Notes: generated from the sequence alone by a model not told the origin. A stretch of DNA of 64,000 bases from Ipomoea triloba (GCF_003576645.1 NC_044923.1:2405254-2469253), one strand, 5' to 3'; shown: positions 36,303 to 48,699, counted from the stretch's first letter. Translations and numbers: made by a program.

Positions 36303-36912
36303 CTTGTGTAAGCCCGTCTCACGGGTCTCAATCAGTGAGACGGGTCGGATCTTTGATTAGTGAGGTCAAAGATTAGACCAATTAATCAAGGCAAAAATTT
36401 GTGTGAGACCGTCTCACCATGAGACATGTCAAGTCGGGTCGGGTCAATATGCAAGTGTAACACTTATATGAACAAATGTCATATTTATATGTTCAAATGT
36501 AATACTAATTAGGAATAAAAATTTTGTTACTTATAGGGTAAATGTAATACTTTTAAGGGAAAATACAATACTTTTACATTTCGATTTAAAAGTATTACAT
36601 TTTTCCTCAAAAGTATTATATTTGCCCTTATAAGTAAGAGCACTTGTCAACATTACTTATTATGAAAAACGTATTACTTTTTCTCTTATAAGTAACAAAA
36701 ATTGTATTCTTGATTAGTGTTATATTTGAGCACATAAGTATAACATTTGCACATATAAGTATGACATTTGCATGGTGCTTTGACCCGATCCCACTCGTCT
36801 CACGAATAAGGATAAGTACAGTGAGACGGTCTCACACAAGTGTGATCCATTAATCAAAGATATGACTCGTCTCACAGATTGAGACTCGTGAGACGGTCTC
36901 ACACAAGTGTTA
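36303..36912. mobile_element. Foldback MITE, GTGAGACGGTCTCAC type
   Basis: Ends read ACTTGTGTAAGCCCGTCTCAC and its complement-like GTGAGACGGTCTCACACAAGT, with the same motif again inside both ends. The interior alternates AAGTATTACATTT-type blocks in both orientations. No coding capacity. Confidence 0.7.
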
Positions 36913-37410
36913 TAAACAAGGAAATATGTAAATCATGATTTTTTTTTTTTAATGAATCGGTCTCGTAAAGGTTTTAGAAATGTGGAGTTCATTGGAGAGT
37001 GACAATAAATTGACTCCCCTTAGGGAAGGTCACAGGATTTATGTGAGATGTTGATTCTTTGACCTACAACTCACTGAAAAAGTATATTAAACAAATATTA
37101 CATTGTAATAGAGTTGATAATCTTCAAAATAAAAATAAAGACCCACATATCATATTATTTTTAATGTCATCCTAGGCTTAGTGGGACATGGCTAGCTTCT
37201 TCTTCTTCAGTGAAGGGAGACAGGTCTAAAACCATATCCCTAAAATTAATTGACATTTGACAACATTATTTACACGTTTTATGATTTTAAAATATAATGT
37301 TTTTAAGGTCAACTTGAATACGTCTACATATAATTTTATCTTGTGCGTGTACAACTTAAATGCAAGTATGTCTCGTGACTCTCGTCCTTCTATATGAGAT
37401 GTAACATCCT

Positions 37411-37415
37411 TACAA

Positions 37416-37448
<33 letters not shown>

Positions 37449-37640
37449 TGAGAACGAAAGATTAATTCATTAAATCACGAACAAGTCAGTTTACAAGAAA
37501 AAAAGAATGAGTGTCATACCACTCCTCATAATCTGACTCAAAAATAGTCTCCCTAGCAATAATATGAGCGGCGCAATTCACAGACCGCTTAATAAAACGG
37601 AATTCAACATCACCGATCGTGGATGCTAATTCTTTATTAT
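37411..37640 (-). pseudogene. 5'-truncated LINE end with RNase H-like C-terminus
   Basis: The minus strand encodes VEFRFIKRSVNCAAHIIARE and then SDYEEWYDTHSFF before a stop. This is the typical end of the RNase H-like domain in plant LINEs, with an RxxN-AAH core. A short 3' tail then runs into a triplet microsatellite (plus-strand TTA/ATT, 37411-37447), as LINE tails do. Confidence 0.7.
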
Positions 37641-37650
37641 ATGCTAAAAA

Positions 37651-37691
37651 CTAGTCCCTGGGCGAATTAGTTCGCAATTCGCCTAGGGACA
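37651..37691 (-). other. Strong hairpin, possible Helitron-type end
   Basis: GTCCCTGGGCGAATT and AATTCGCCTAGGGAC pair almost perfectly. On the minus strand the stem runs directly into CTAGT, resembling a Helitron 3' end, although the usual spacer is missing. Confidence 0.35.
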
Positions 37692-37839
37692 AATTTTTTT
37701 TTTTTAATTTTTAAATTTTTTTATTTGATTAAATAAATATTTGGCCATAACTCATAAAAAAATAAGGATGTTCAGATAAAAAATGATTAAAACTGGAATG
37801 TCACCAATAAATTTAGTGCAAAAAATAAAATTAATTCAT

Positions 37840-38115
37840 TAAAAAAAAAGAAAAAAAAGTGACTTATTTGGGAGTTATTTGAGTTTGATGGCTTAGTTGA
37901 TGTTTCCTAGATAGTTCAGTGGCTTATTTAATTTGTACTTTAACCTGAAGTTAACCTGTTAAAAATTTTAATTGCTCTTTTTTACGGATTTAGTGGCATA
38001 ATTGCTCTTTTTTTACCAAGTTCAATGGCTTATTTGGAGGTTATTATTTGACTACGATAACCTAATTGCTTTTTTCTACATAGTACGATGACTTATTTGT
38101 ACTTTATCCCTTTCT
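37840..38115. repeat. Remnant of the foldback family nested in gene A
   Basis: Repeated GTGGCTTATTT, AATTGCTCTTTTTT and CCTAATTGCTT blocks match one arm of 26045-26421. Confidence 0.5.
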
Positions 38116-38984
38116 TTTTTTATGGAGGCATTTAAGAATTTTATACTAATTTTATCTATTGTTTTTATTTGATGAGGGAAAAAACACAACTATACCAATT
38201 CATTCTTGCTAATATATATCTCAAGCGCTTACCATTTATTAAAAAATTATAATTACAGAAAGTATAAATTTATTTCTTAAATTGTCACTTGCTTTGATAC
38301 AATTATTAGGATCAAGTGTTACTCCTACAACAAAAGTTACAACTAATACCGAATACACGATTTTATTTTTTAATATTTACGTAGTACCAAGATAGTAATG
38401 TATTAGACTTGGCCTTGTCGGCATTCGTCCACCATTAGCCAAATAGCAAAATTGATAAAATTTAACAAATTCTTTTAATATTAAATATGAAATTATGAAT
38501 TTTATAAAGTTTAAAATTGTAACAAAGTACACAATCTATTTGTTTTCACCACTAAACCTTTGTGATAAAGATAGATATACAACAAATACCCAAGTGATAT
38601 TTATTTTAATACATTTCTTCCTCCTTTAATTCATGATTATTAAAATACATATATCACAGATAGAAGTTTGAATGCCACTATATATCTATTTATTTATGTG
38701 AATAATTATCTTACAAGTAATTAACAACTTCAATTATAATTAATTATATAATTATCTATATGCTTACCTCACATTAACGCTTAAATAACGCATATAATTA
38801 TGTAGTGATTTTTATATAAAATAATATGATAGAGGCAACTTCAGTTAAGCTGGTCAGACAGTGAATTTACTACAAAATTTCAAGTTTGACTCCTCATAAA
38901 AGCGGTCCATGGTCAGACAATGAGTTTACTATAATTAATTGAACCCACACAACATATATTCTAATGTGAGCTCACCTGGTCAAA
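38116..38984. other. Gene-free AT-rich DNA
   Basis: No coding signal. Short AGTTAAGCTGGTCAGACAGT-type segments near 38840-38930 resemble other small repeats in the window. Confidence 0.4.
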
Positions 38985-39260
38985 CCCACAATAGAGGCAA
39001 TCATTATTGTGTGGACCACGATCCAAAAACACAAAGTACATATTAAGTACATTATTCTAACTCATAAAATACATTTACCTCAAAAATTTCATTATTCTAA
39101 CGCATAAAGTACATTATACATTATTCTAACACATAAAATAATTACGTTACACCAAAATGTTCATTATTCTAACAAGAACACCGAGTAAATTTTTAAAAAA
39201 AACATCAAAACGATGTTGTTTTAGATCGTGATCCACACAGCTGCGTGAACCCTAATTTGC
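38985..39260. repeat. GTGGACC family MITE-like copy upstream of gene C
   Basis: TTATTGTGTGGACCACGATCC at the left, a GATCGTGATCCACACAG block at the right, and repeated ATTATTCTAAC and AAAGTACATTA units between them. Confidence 0.55.
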
Positions 39261-39333
39261 CCAATGTCGGCTCAACATGATCCCTGACATCACTATATCC
39301 ACGCCACATCATATCGCTTGCACTACTCAATAA

Positions 39334-39368
<35 letters not shown>

Positions 39369-39374
39369 CTTGCC

Positions 39375-39382
39375 TATATATA
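39375..39382 (+). promoter_or_regulatory. TATA box of BAHD gene C
   Basis: TATATATA about 100 bp before the start codon, just after a T-run of about 32 bases. Confidence 0.45.
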
Positions 39383-39481
39383 CATGCAGATGAAATTCAA
39401 GGGCAGCAGGCATCACAAGAGCTGTTTTACAATCCATATTTCCTCCCATCCACACTAAAATCAAAATAATATAATCCAAAA

Positions 39482-41356
39482 ATGGCAGAAAAAAAAGATT
39501 TCATTGTTAGGCACAAGGAACCAAAGCTCCTGGTACCTGCAAAGCCTACTCCACATGAAATCAAACAATTATCAGACATAGATGACCAAAAAGGTTTAAG
39601 GATGCATTTCCACATGATCATGTTCTATAGGGCAAATCCCCTAGTGATAGGAAAGGACCCTGTGAAAGTCATTAGAGATGCATTAGCTGAAGCCCTTGTG
39701 TGGTACTATCCTCTTGCAGGCTGGTTTGTTCAAGGCCCCGAGGATAAGTTCATGGTGGATTGCAATGGTGAAGGGATTTTGTTCGTCGAAGCAGATAGTA
39801 ATTTCAGTTTGGAAGATCTCGAGGATGCCATTAAGCCACCATGTTTGTACTCCAAAGAGCTCTTGTATCAAGCGCCTGGCTCTGATGAGATGCTTGGTTG
39901 CCCATTGATGCTAGTTCAGGTAATTCTATTTTGCGGAGTTGAGTCCATGAATAAAATCTGCAATCAATACTCGAGTTTGTACACAGTGTAAATCTGGTCT
40001 TGTGGTCCTAATCAACAAAGAACCACAAATCAGATCAGCCTAGGTTGTTCATAGCTGATCTCGGCTCAAACTAAGAAGTTGTTTTTTTAATTTATATGTT
40101 GTAAAATTACAGCTTACGAGGTTGATTTGTGGAGGATTCGTGGTGGCCATACGCATAAACCATGTTCTAAGCGACGGATTAGGCTTAGCACAATTCGTCA
40201 AAGGCAGTCGAGGAGTTAGCCCGAGGTGCACCTTCACCTTCAATCAAGCCATTGTGGGGAAGAGAAACGTTGACTGCAAAACACCTCCCACTTCAAACAA
40301 CCTACAACCACCCCGAATATAACCTTGTCTGCCACAAAAATGACAAAATCATGGACGACAACAATTTGGTTGCCAAGCCTTTCTTCTTCGGGCCCAAAGA
40401 AATAAAAGCCATTCGCCAAAAACTTTCACCTCATCCTAAATTGTCAGATCAAGTACTTACCACTACTCCAAAAGGTATAGCTAGTAGTGAACTACAAATT
40501 TATTTTCTTATACTATCCTGCAACACGACTTGACTTGGCTCTCTAAGCTGCACTTGCTACCCTCAACTTGCTATGATACCAATTGTTGGATAAAACGCTG
40601 ACTATACTAGCTAAAAGCTATAATTAGTACCAAAAGTCTTAGCTTTATTTCTTTATACTTGCATAACATTTAAAAAATCTCACTTTATTTCCTTATACTT
40701 ATGTAACAGTTAGCCACTCGACTCTTCAAGACACCGCCCAACACCACCAAAACTCACAGTTCGACTTGATTACCGCTTGCATATGGAGAGCTCGAACACG
40801 AGCCTTAGACTTAAACGGTGATCAAACTACAAGCGTCGTGTGCACCGTTAACGTCCGTGACAAAGGTCCACCGGTACTACGCGACGGGTATTACGGCAAC
40901 GCAGTGGTGTTTCCGGCGGCCGTGACGGAAGCCCAGAGATTATACGATAATCCATTAGATTATGCCGTAAAGTTAATAGAAGAAGCAAAGGGTAGAGCGA
41001 ATGAGGATTATATTAGGTCAATGGTTAATTTCATGGCGTCAAAGGGACGGCCACCGATATTGAGATCACGTAGTAGTTTCATTGTCACTGATTTGTCGAG
41101 ATTAGGGTTTAGTGAAATGGATTTCGGGTGGGGAAAGCCGGTGTATGGAGGGACCATGGAGGGAGAAAGATCGGCCACCATTATTGCTCATGCTCTTTGC
41201 CGGAATAGCGACGGAGAAGACGGCATAGTGGTGCCGGTTTTCTTGCCACCGCCGGCGATGAAGAGGTTTGAGGAGGAGATGAAGAAGTTGATAGCTTTTA
41301 TGCCTAGTGAAGTTACAGAGAAACCATCAAAATCACTTATTAAATCTACTCTATAA
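39482..41356 (+). pseudogene. BAHD acyltransferase C, frame broken by one base
   Basis: Exons 39482-39919, 40113-40452 and 40760-41356 align with the whole family, but their sum is one base over a multiple of three. The extra base lies in AAA at 40200-40202, where the paralogues align as Val-Lys-Ala. Downstream of this the frame shifts until stops appear. HVLSD, GYYGN and DFGWG are all present in their proper frames. A 307 bp insertion (40453-40759) lies where other genes have an uninterrupted Pro-Gln-Thr-Lys region, yet CAA/GTACTT and CACAG/TTC would splice it out with no residue gained or lost. The single homopolymer error could be an assembly artefact, in which case C is an intact gene of about 458 residues. 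Confidence 0.75.
40453..40759. mobile_element. LTR-like insertion in gene C
   Basis: Contains TGATACCA next to TTGTTGGA, the junction style of a reversed Met-primer site and an LTR start, and two related CTTTATTTC.TTATACTT blocks. It is absent from A, B, D and E at this codon. Exact ends are unclear; the coordinates given are the predicted splice borders. Confidence 0.5.
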
Positions 41357-42469
41357 ATTAGAATTATTTGTAATGTCACTTGATTAAGATTAGATTGGAT
41401 TAATAATTAACCTCATCCAAATATATGAAGGTGTAATATACAAAAATAAATAAATAATAGTGTTGATGTTATGTTGTATAAATAAAATATAACTTTATTT
41501 ACATATACTTACATAATAGTTAGCGCTACATTTTAAGAATAAGATGCTGAATTTGACCCTCTAAATATCCGTCTAACATAAATACTCATTTTCGGTGTGC
41601 TAAAAAAAAATATTACAATAAGTATATGTTCGATTTCCTAATGCTCTTTAAGTGGTAACTCTTCACAATCTATCCCAGAGCTCAACCATTCCTCCGATTG
41701 CTCTTCTTCGGATCCTTGTATATATTGCGGATCATTATTGTCTAAAATAACATTAACATTATATGTTTGCTATTAACTTATTGTGTGTCTGCAATTAACA
41801 TATTATGTAGGTATTTGTAAATAAATTGGATGTACATATATGTTAACTACAAATACATAATACGTTAATTATTAGCACATAATACATATATTAACTACAT
41901 TCACATAATATGTTAATTGCATATACATAATATACAATGGATTCTGATCCATGGGTGAGGGTGATGGGATAATAATTGCGATGAAGAAGTTGCGGGGCGG
42001 ATGTGAATTGGGCTAAGGATGGCCCAATTTTATTTCCTTTTTCCTCTCTTGTGTATTTTGAATTTTGTACAATTTAGTATGCAGGCAAACAACCAACTGA
42101 TATAATGATATCTCCATAACAATTGATGAATAAACTAATTACTACGAGTACAAATTATAGAAATCAAAGTGGACGAGGACCCACACACTGAAATTAAGCA
42201 AAGTACACCCCTCATATAGGTTTTGAAAGAAGCTCATAATTGAAGCATGTGTTCCATCTCAACTAAAAGCCTAAGCTTATAATTGGTCTGCACATATTAT
42301 ATTTATGTTCAACCTTTTGCATGGCTCTGATACCAAATTAAAGCATGTGCTCCATCTCAACTAAAAGCCTAAACTTATAGTTGGACTGCACATATTATAT
42401 TTATGTTCACACTCATGTCATCCCATCATAGGTCTTGACAACTTTATTTACTCCAAACAAAACACAACA
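41357..42469. other. 3' flank of C and intergenic DNA
   Basis: The first 150 bp match the 3' flank of gene D (shared ATTAGAATTATTTGTAATGT and AATAGTGTTGATGTTATG). Later come AT-rich repeats with ACATAATA units near 41770-41940, then a local direct duplication with CATGTGTTCCATCTCAACTA near 42245 and 42343. Confidence 0.55.
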
Positions 42470-42649
42470 TATAAAATTAGCCCATCAAATGCAGTCCATT
42501 ATTTTTCAATTCCTATAAAGAGCCTGATGGTCCAAGCTAAGGTTATTGTCCTTGATGTTGTGCTAAGTTATTAGTTTATGGTTTGTGTAACTTCTTGTCA
42601 TGAAATATCAATAAAATTATATATAGGTATGATTAGAAAATAGCCCCAA

Positions 42650-42870
42650 GGGGCAAGGGCATTGATTTAGTGGCTCACTTAAGACTTGCTTCCAGCAGCA
42701 AAGTAGAGATTTGATTCCTTCTGAGAAAATTCAAGAATTGAGTTTGGGTTGACTTCTTGTCCATAAAAGTGTATAGTTTGGTGTTAACTATCAAAATTAA
42801 ATTGACTCAATTTATCTCCTCATAAGTCTGGGGCGAATTCATGAGATTTAGAATATAACCTAGCAATGAC
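42650..42870 (+). repeat. SINE-like copy, family 1
   Basis: GTGGCTCACTTAAGACTTG, a weak box B (GATTTGATTCC), AATTGACTCAATTTATCTCC and GGATTTAG-type end. Its partner in the duplicated segment is at about 49510-49740. Confidence 0.5.
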
Positions 42871-43029
42871 ATGAAAACTGGATTATCCACAATACCTCTT
42901 GTACTCTTGAAGCTAGCGTATGCTCTTCCTACAAAATGCATAACACTATAGATAATTATATCTTTTATTTTATCTTATTTAGACATAAAAAAAAACATTA
43001 TTATATTTATTTTTATATTTTCTTGTGCA

Positions 43030-43285
43030 GGATTACAACAAGTAATATAGGATAGTTGTACTATAAGATATAGCTAGGATAGTAAATAACACAAGTAATA
43101 AAGGATAGTTGTACTATAAGATATACGATAGTAAATAAGATAGTTTTACTTAATATAGTAAATAACACAAGTAATATACGATATGATAGTTGACCTATAA
43201 GATATAGGATAGTAAATAAGATAGTTTTACTTAATATAGTAAATAACACAAGTAATATAGGATAGTTGTACTATAAGATACTTCA
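43030..43285. repeat. Tandem repeat, about 2.5 units of 85-110 bp
   Basis: Repeated GATAGTTGTACTATAAGATA, GGATAGTAAATAAGATAG and TTAATATAGTAAATAACACA. A shorter version lies near 49895-50045 upstream of E. Confidence 0.8.
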
Positions 43286-44079
43286 AAATCTTAAGTTGGT
43301 AGATTGTCTATACACTTGTGTGTGTGTATATATATATATATAATATGAGAATCAATCTCTAGCTAGGTGAGAATTTGTGGACAAATCTAAACCATTGATC
43401 TGCAAGATCTGATGAATGGGAAATTAAGTTTAAAATGAGCGGAGTTATTTTCATAAATATTACAAAGATTTGTTTATTTTCAACCGTTAGATTTACTAGA
43501 TCAATGGTTTGAATTTATTCACGTGTTCTCCGTTTTCACCAACTTGGGCATGATTCTCACATGATTAGATCTAAAGCATAAGTATGATTGTCTACTTCAT
43601 GTTTCTTCCATGCTAGAGCAACAATTGAAGTAGTTATATCGTAAATTAGGGTTCATCCTGTCTAAAAAGTTTACCACTTTTTTTTTAAACAAAAAGTTTA
43701 CCACTTAATTTTTTTATACAATTAAAATTAATGTATAAAAGTATATATATCATTAAAACACTTTAATTGAAATCATATCGATTTTTTTTTCCAATTTTAA
43801 AAAATAAATTTATAGGTACATAAATCAATATTTTAAGTACATATATAAATTTTTGTTCAAAAGAAAAAAGTACATATATAAATTTGGTTTACAAAAACCA
43901 CTACTGTATATACATAAATTTACTTTCGTAAGTATATAAATTCACTATTGTTAATGTCATTTTTATGTATCTACAATATTATTTTTATATACCTATAGTA
44001 CTATTTTTATATACATGGGTCCATTATATTATTTTTCTATCTCCTCAAAAAATGAGTCAAAAAGTCCTTGGTCTAATAA

Positions 44080-44270
44080 TGAATCAGGGATGAGCTTCAC
44101 TTAAGACCTGTTTTAGTGACAGGGTAGGTTCTATCCCCACCATAAATATTGTAGGTTTGAATTTCGAATGAGTTCTTTATGTGTGAAAATATATAATTTG
44201 GTGTTAGGATCTTAAAGTTAGATTAATTTAATTTACCTTTGTGGTAAACAATAGGCTTTCCCCACACCAA
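44080..44270 (+). repeat. SINE-like copy, family 1
   Basis: CACTTAAGACCTG, GGTTCTATCC (box-B-like) and TTAGATTAATTTAATTTACC follow the order seen in the copies near 9000 and 42650. Confidence 0.45.
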
Positions 44271-44623
44271 CTAAAACACTAATCAAATATTCAGATATTA
44301 TTTGAATTGTATAGATACTCCTAACATACCTAATATAGTTTTATTATATATCATCTGTCAAAATGTTATCTTATTTAATTAATATTATTTAAAACTTGAG
44401 TTCACCACTATAAATATGTGAATAAGATGATTAAGTCTTTTGTGAGACATGTGAAATTTTTTTGTTAAAATGTACGGAGTAATATTTTTTATAAGTTTAG
44501 AAAAAATAGTGTGATACTTCTCACACAATACCTACTTAATTAGATAAGAGTTAGAGCACTATGTGTTAATAAAAAAAATGGAGCTATGACCACATGCACG
44601 GAATTAGCTCAAGTGGTAGTCAA

Positions 44624-44631
44624 TATAAATA
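44624..44631 (+). promoter_or_regulatory. TATA box of BAHD gene D
   Basis: TATAAATA followed by GAGGTGAAATAATGAAGGGA, nearly identical to the promoter of gene E. Confidence 0.65.
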
Positions 44632-44721
44632 GAGGTGAAATAATGAAGGGAAGCACGCATCAAGCTAAACCAACTCTATATTTCTTCCCCACAATAAGCA
44701 CATCAAAACAAAACAGCCAAA

Positions 44722-47441
44722 ATGGCAAGAAAACAAGCTTTTGTTGTTAGCCATAAGGAACCACAACTCTTAGTACCTGCTAAACCTACACCCCATGAAA
44801 TAAAGGAATTATCAGACATTGATGACCAAAAAGGTCTGAGGCTTCATATCTCTATGATCATGTTCTATAGGGCAAATCCCCTCATGAAAGCAAGGGACCC
44901 CGTGGAAGCCATTAGAGATGCATTAGCCGAAGCCCTTGTATGGTACTACCCTCTTGCAGGTCGCATTATTCATGGCATTAATGAGGATAAGTTCATGGTG
45001 GATTGCAATGGTGAAGGGATCTTGTTCGTGGAAGCAGATAGTAATTTCAGCTTAGAAGATCTTGGCGATGCCATTAAGCCGCCATGTTTGTACTCCAAGG
45101 AGCTCCTGTATCAAGTGTCTGGCTCTGATGGAATACTCGGTTGCCCATTGATGTTAGTTCAGGTACTTCTAGTTAAAGTTATCCAATTAATTAATTCGGT
45201 TAATTCAATCAACACCTAAATTACAATAGTTGAATATACACTATACAAAATAATGTACTCTCAATAGTCAAATAATGTACTTCCCATGAATACAAGGTAC
45301 ATTATTTTTAATATATATACTATAAGTACATTATTTGATAGTATACAAAATAATGTTTTTTCAGTACTCAAATAAAATACTTTTTATTTGTGGTCCACCA
45401 TTACCCATTGTCATCCTACATACTCCCGAGACAAACAACCTAAAATAATAATTTTATTTCATTACACTAATAATGAACTTTATGTCAATGGTCTATCTTG
45501 TCGGATGAATTGAACTATGGTCCATGATATTATGATTGAGGGCAATCTGACTTGGTTTATCTCTTGTGGTCTTTTGAAATAACAAATTAAAGTGGGAGTT
45601 TGATCATGATTAATTAATACTTTAATTAGAAATTAATGTTATTGTTAATTTATATGTAATAAAATTACAGGTTACGAGGTTGATTTGTGGAGGATCTGTG
45701 GTGGCTATACGTGTAAACCATGTTCTAACTGATGGATTAGGTTTAGCACAATTTGTGAAGGCTGTGGGAGAGTTAGCGCAGGATGCATCTTCACCTTCAA
45801 CTAAACCTGTCTGGAGAAGAGAATTATTAACTGCAAAACATCTCCCACCTCCACTCCAAACAACCTACGACTACCCAGAATATGGCATTGTCAGCCACAA
45901 ATCAATAATAGATCAAGACAAGTTGGTTAGCCGTTCTTTCTTTTTTGGCCCTAAAGAGATGAAAGCCATCCGTCGAAAACTTCCACCACAGACTAAACCA
46001 CGCTCAAAGTTTGACCTAATTACGGCTTCGATATGGATATGTCGAACACGAGCCTTAGAGTTCGACGCCGATGAAACCGTCGCGGTCATATGCGCGATTA
46101 ATGTACGTGACAAAGGTCCACCTGAGCTGCGCGACGGCTACTACGGCAACGCGGTGGTGACTTCGGGGGCGGTGGCAAAAGCTCGGAGGTTATTGGGCCT
46201 GCTTGGTAAAATAGTTAACAATTTTGGTTTATTTGATAATTATTAGGTGTTTCACTTGGTTAAAATATCAATATAAGTGTTTGATTAATCAGGTTTTTTT
46301 TTTAATTTTAAAATGCTAAAATTCAAAAGCTGCTCAAAACAACCTTTTCAATGAGCTTTTTCGGAAAATGATCAAATACACACTCGAACTTTTGGTAAAA
46401 AGTCAATTAGGCCACTGAACTTTTGAAAGTTGCAATTAAATCTACAAACATGTTATTCTGGAGCAATTAAACCCACTAACATGTTGGTGACCTGTAATTG
46501 CAAGTCAATTAGGATTCCGGCGACCCTCCGGCCAAACTCCGACGAACCTTAAGTAAGTTAGCTAAAAAATCAGCGATCAAACCGTTACGGTCGACGGAGA
46601 TTGCGACCAGTTTGGTCGCAATCTCCAATCGACGGAGAAGCCATCTCCATCGACTGGAAGTGACGACCAGTTGGTCACCTTCTCCCATGCAGGAGATTGG
46701 TTGCCTTCTCCAGTCGGCGACGACCTTTTTGACCTAACTTGCCTAAGGTTCGTCGGAGTTTGGATGAATGTTCACTAGAATCTTAATTGACCTGTAATTA
46801 CAGGTCACGAACAGGTTAATGAGTTTAATTGCTCCAGAATAACATGTTTGTGAATTTAATTGCAACTTTCAAAAGTTCAAAAGGTCTAATTGACTTTTTA
46901 CCAAAAGTTTGACGGTATATTTAACCATTCTCCCAAAAAAATTATACCAAATAACTATAAGTTAATTTACCAAATATGACAAATGTTATCAACTAGTTAT
47001 ACCCTCTAACTAACAGCCATTTACCAAATAGGGAGCCCGTTAGAGTATGCCGTGGAGTTGATAGAGAAAGCGAAGAGTAGAGTGACTGAAGATTATGTTA
47101 GGTCGGTGGTTAACTTTTTGGTTTCGAATGGAAGGCCGCCATTGTTGAGGTCACGTAGCAGTATTGCTGTTACTGATTTGTCAAGATTAGGGTTTGATGA
47201 AATGGATTTTGGATGGGGGAAACCAGTGTATGGAGGGACCATGGATGGAGGAGCATCAGCCACCGCTATTACTCATGCTCGCTACCGGAATAGCGACGGT
47301 GAGGACGGCGTGCTTGTGCCGGTTTTCTTGCCGCCGGCAGCTATGAAGAAGTTTGAAGAGGAAATGAAGAAGTTTACAGCACTTGACCCTCGTGAAGTTA
47401 TAGAGATACCATCCAAATCACTTCTTAAATCTACTCTATAA
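44722..47441 (+). CDS. BAHD acyltransferase D, benzyl-alcohol-benzoyltransferase-like
   Basis: Exons 44722-45162, 45671-46205 and 47032-47441 give 461 residues. HVLTD (His164, Asp168), GYYGN and DFGWG are intact. Exon 1 begins [19 protein letters not shown], identical to E over this stretch, and is about 91% identical to E overall. Exons 2 and 3 instead follow A ([23 protein letters not shown]), including the hAT-like MITE at the same codon. D therefore looks like a recombinant of E-like and A/C-like sequence. Odd residues are GGS instead of GGF just before the catalytic loop, and [10 protein letters not shown] where A and C have VVFPAAV. Without splicing of intron 2 the protein would stop before DFGWG. 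Substrates unknown. Confidence 0.85.
45235..45545. repeat. GTGGACC/ATAATGTAC MITE-like copy in gene D intron 1
   Basis: CAAAATAATGTACT, TTTTTAATATATA and CAAATAATGTACTT blocks, ending near TATGGTCCATGATAT. Confidence 0.55.
46198..47032 (+). mobile_element. hAT-like MITE acting as intron 2 of gene D
   Basis: Ends CCTGCTTGGTAAA and TTTACCAAATAGG match the element in gene A, and the interior AATGCTAAAATTCAAAAGCTG fits the same family. Donor G/GTAAAA (46206) and acceptor AATAG/GG (47031) restore the frame. A different foldback MITE is nested here from the ones in A. Confidence 0.75.
46363..46934. mobile_element. Foldback MITE nested in gene D intron 2
   Basis: Arms of over 150 bp share AACTTTTGGTAAAAAGTCAA, AACATGTTATTCTGGAGCAA and ACCTGTAATT in inverted order around a centre of GGAGA/CGACC blocks. 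No coding capacity. Confidence 0.8.
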
Positions 47442-48699
47442 ATTAGAATTATTTGTAATGTGACTTGATTAAGATCGATTAGATGGATTAATTAACCCCA
47501 TCCAAATATATAAATAAATAAATAAATAATAGTGTTGATGTTATGCTTTATAAATAAAACTAGCTAGTTTTTCAGGTGGGATAATGATCAATAGTTTATT
47601 TTTAAATAAGTACGTCAAATTATATAAATGTAAGATTATATCTATAAGAGATGTTCATGCATATATAATTGAATGTTGAATTTGTTTATTTAAATCGATA
47701 ATTCAAAATATATGAATACAAGATACGACAATATATGAGAGATTGAGTATAATTGTCATTTATTTTAATGTTTACAATTTTGTAAAAATGCTAATCAAAA
47801 TACTTAGTCTACAAATCATAGTCTAAATAAATACTACTTTTTATTTGAATGTTGTCTAAGTCTTTTTAATTCTCTTTTGGATAATATTGTCATTGTCTTC
47901 ATCTTCCGTACTTATTTTTCTTCTTCTTTTTTTTTTTTTTATTTGTAATGTGTTATGTATGTGCAATTGGGTTACTGGTAATAGTATAGAGTGTAACTTC
48001 ATGCAATGAGATAATTATGTATGACTAGGATCTTAGTTGTACTATGAACTCTTAATCTAGCTTGCAATCGCTTGTTGATAGTTGACAGTGGTAGTTTTCC
48101 CTACATATTTCATGTGTTGTGACTTGTGAGATGTTTGTTGTACATTGAACAAAATATTAATATTTATTATATTTGTAGAAGGTTAAGGAGTCATAACTTT
48201 TGTTATAGTTTCATAACTTGTTTACTAATAACAATAATGACTTTGTAGGTAGTCTGATTACTGATACCACAATATGTCCAATTTCATCAACAATTTTCAC
48301 ATCCATTTTACACATGTTTATTTTGACGTTCATATTTTTGAAATTAGCATGAATGAGTGTAGTACTTTAATAATATATATATAATAGTTAGTGCTACATT
48401 TTAATAATAAAATGCTGAATTCAACCATTTAAACATCTTGTGATTCAATAGGTTGAGAAAGTAGTAATGAACAGATACTGCATTGTAATAGAGAGTTAGT
48501 AGTATTCAAAAAAAAAAATACTATCTTCAATATTTAGATTATCATCTAAACATGATCTAATACTTTATTTGAATGCTTTTATGGTGTTTATTAGTGCATT
48601 AAAACCAAACCATTGAAGAGCAAATGCCAAAGCAACGAAACCTTTAGAGCATGCATGAACCCAACAAGGAAGGATCGTTGGTGATTATGAAAGCTCAAC
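47442..48699. other. 3' flank of D and intergenic DNA
   Basis: The first 130 bp match the 3' flank of C. A SINE-tail-like GAACAGATACTGCATTGTAA lies near 48470-48520. No gene seen. Confidence 0.5.

Larger units (their letters stand above)
42470..44720 (+). repeat. Segmental duplication upstream of D (partner 49350-51957)
   Basis: Shares a colinear order with the region upstream of E: CCCATCAAATGCAGT, CTGATGGTCCAAG, a SINE-like copy, GAAGCTAGCGTATGCTCTTC, CTATAAGATATAGGATAG units, CATGCTAGAGCAACAATTGA, and finally the promoter. Each copy has its own later insertions. Confidence 0.85.
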
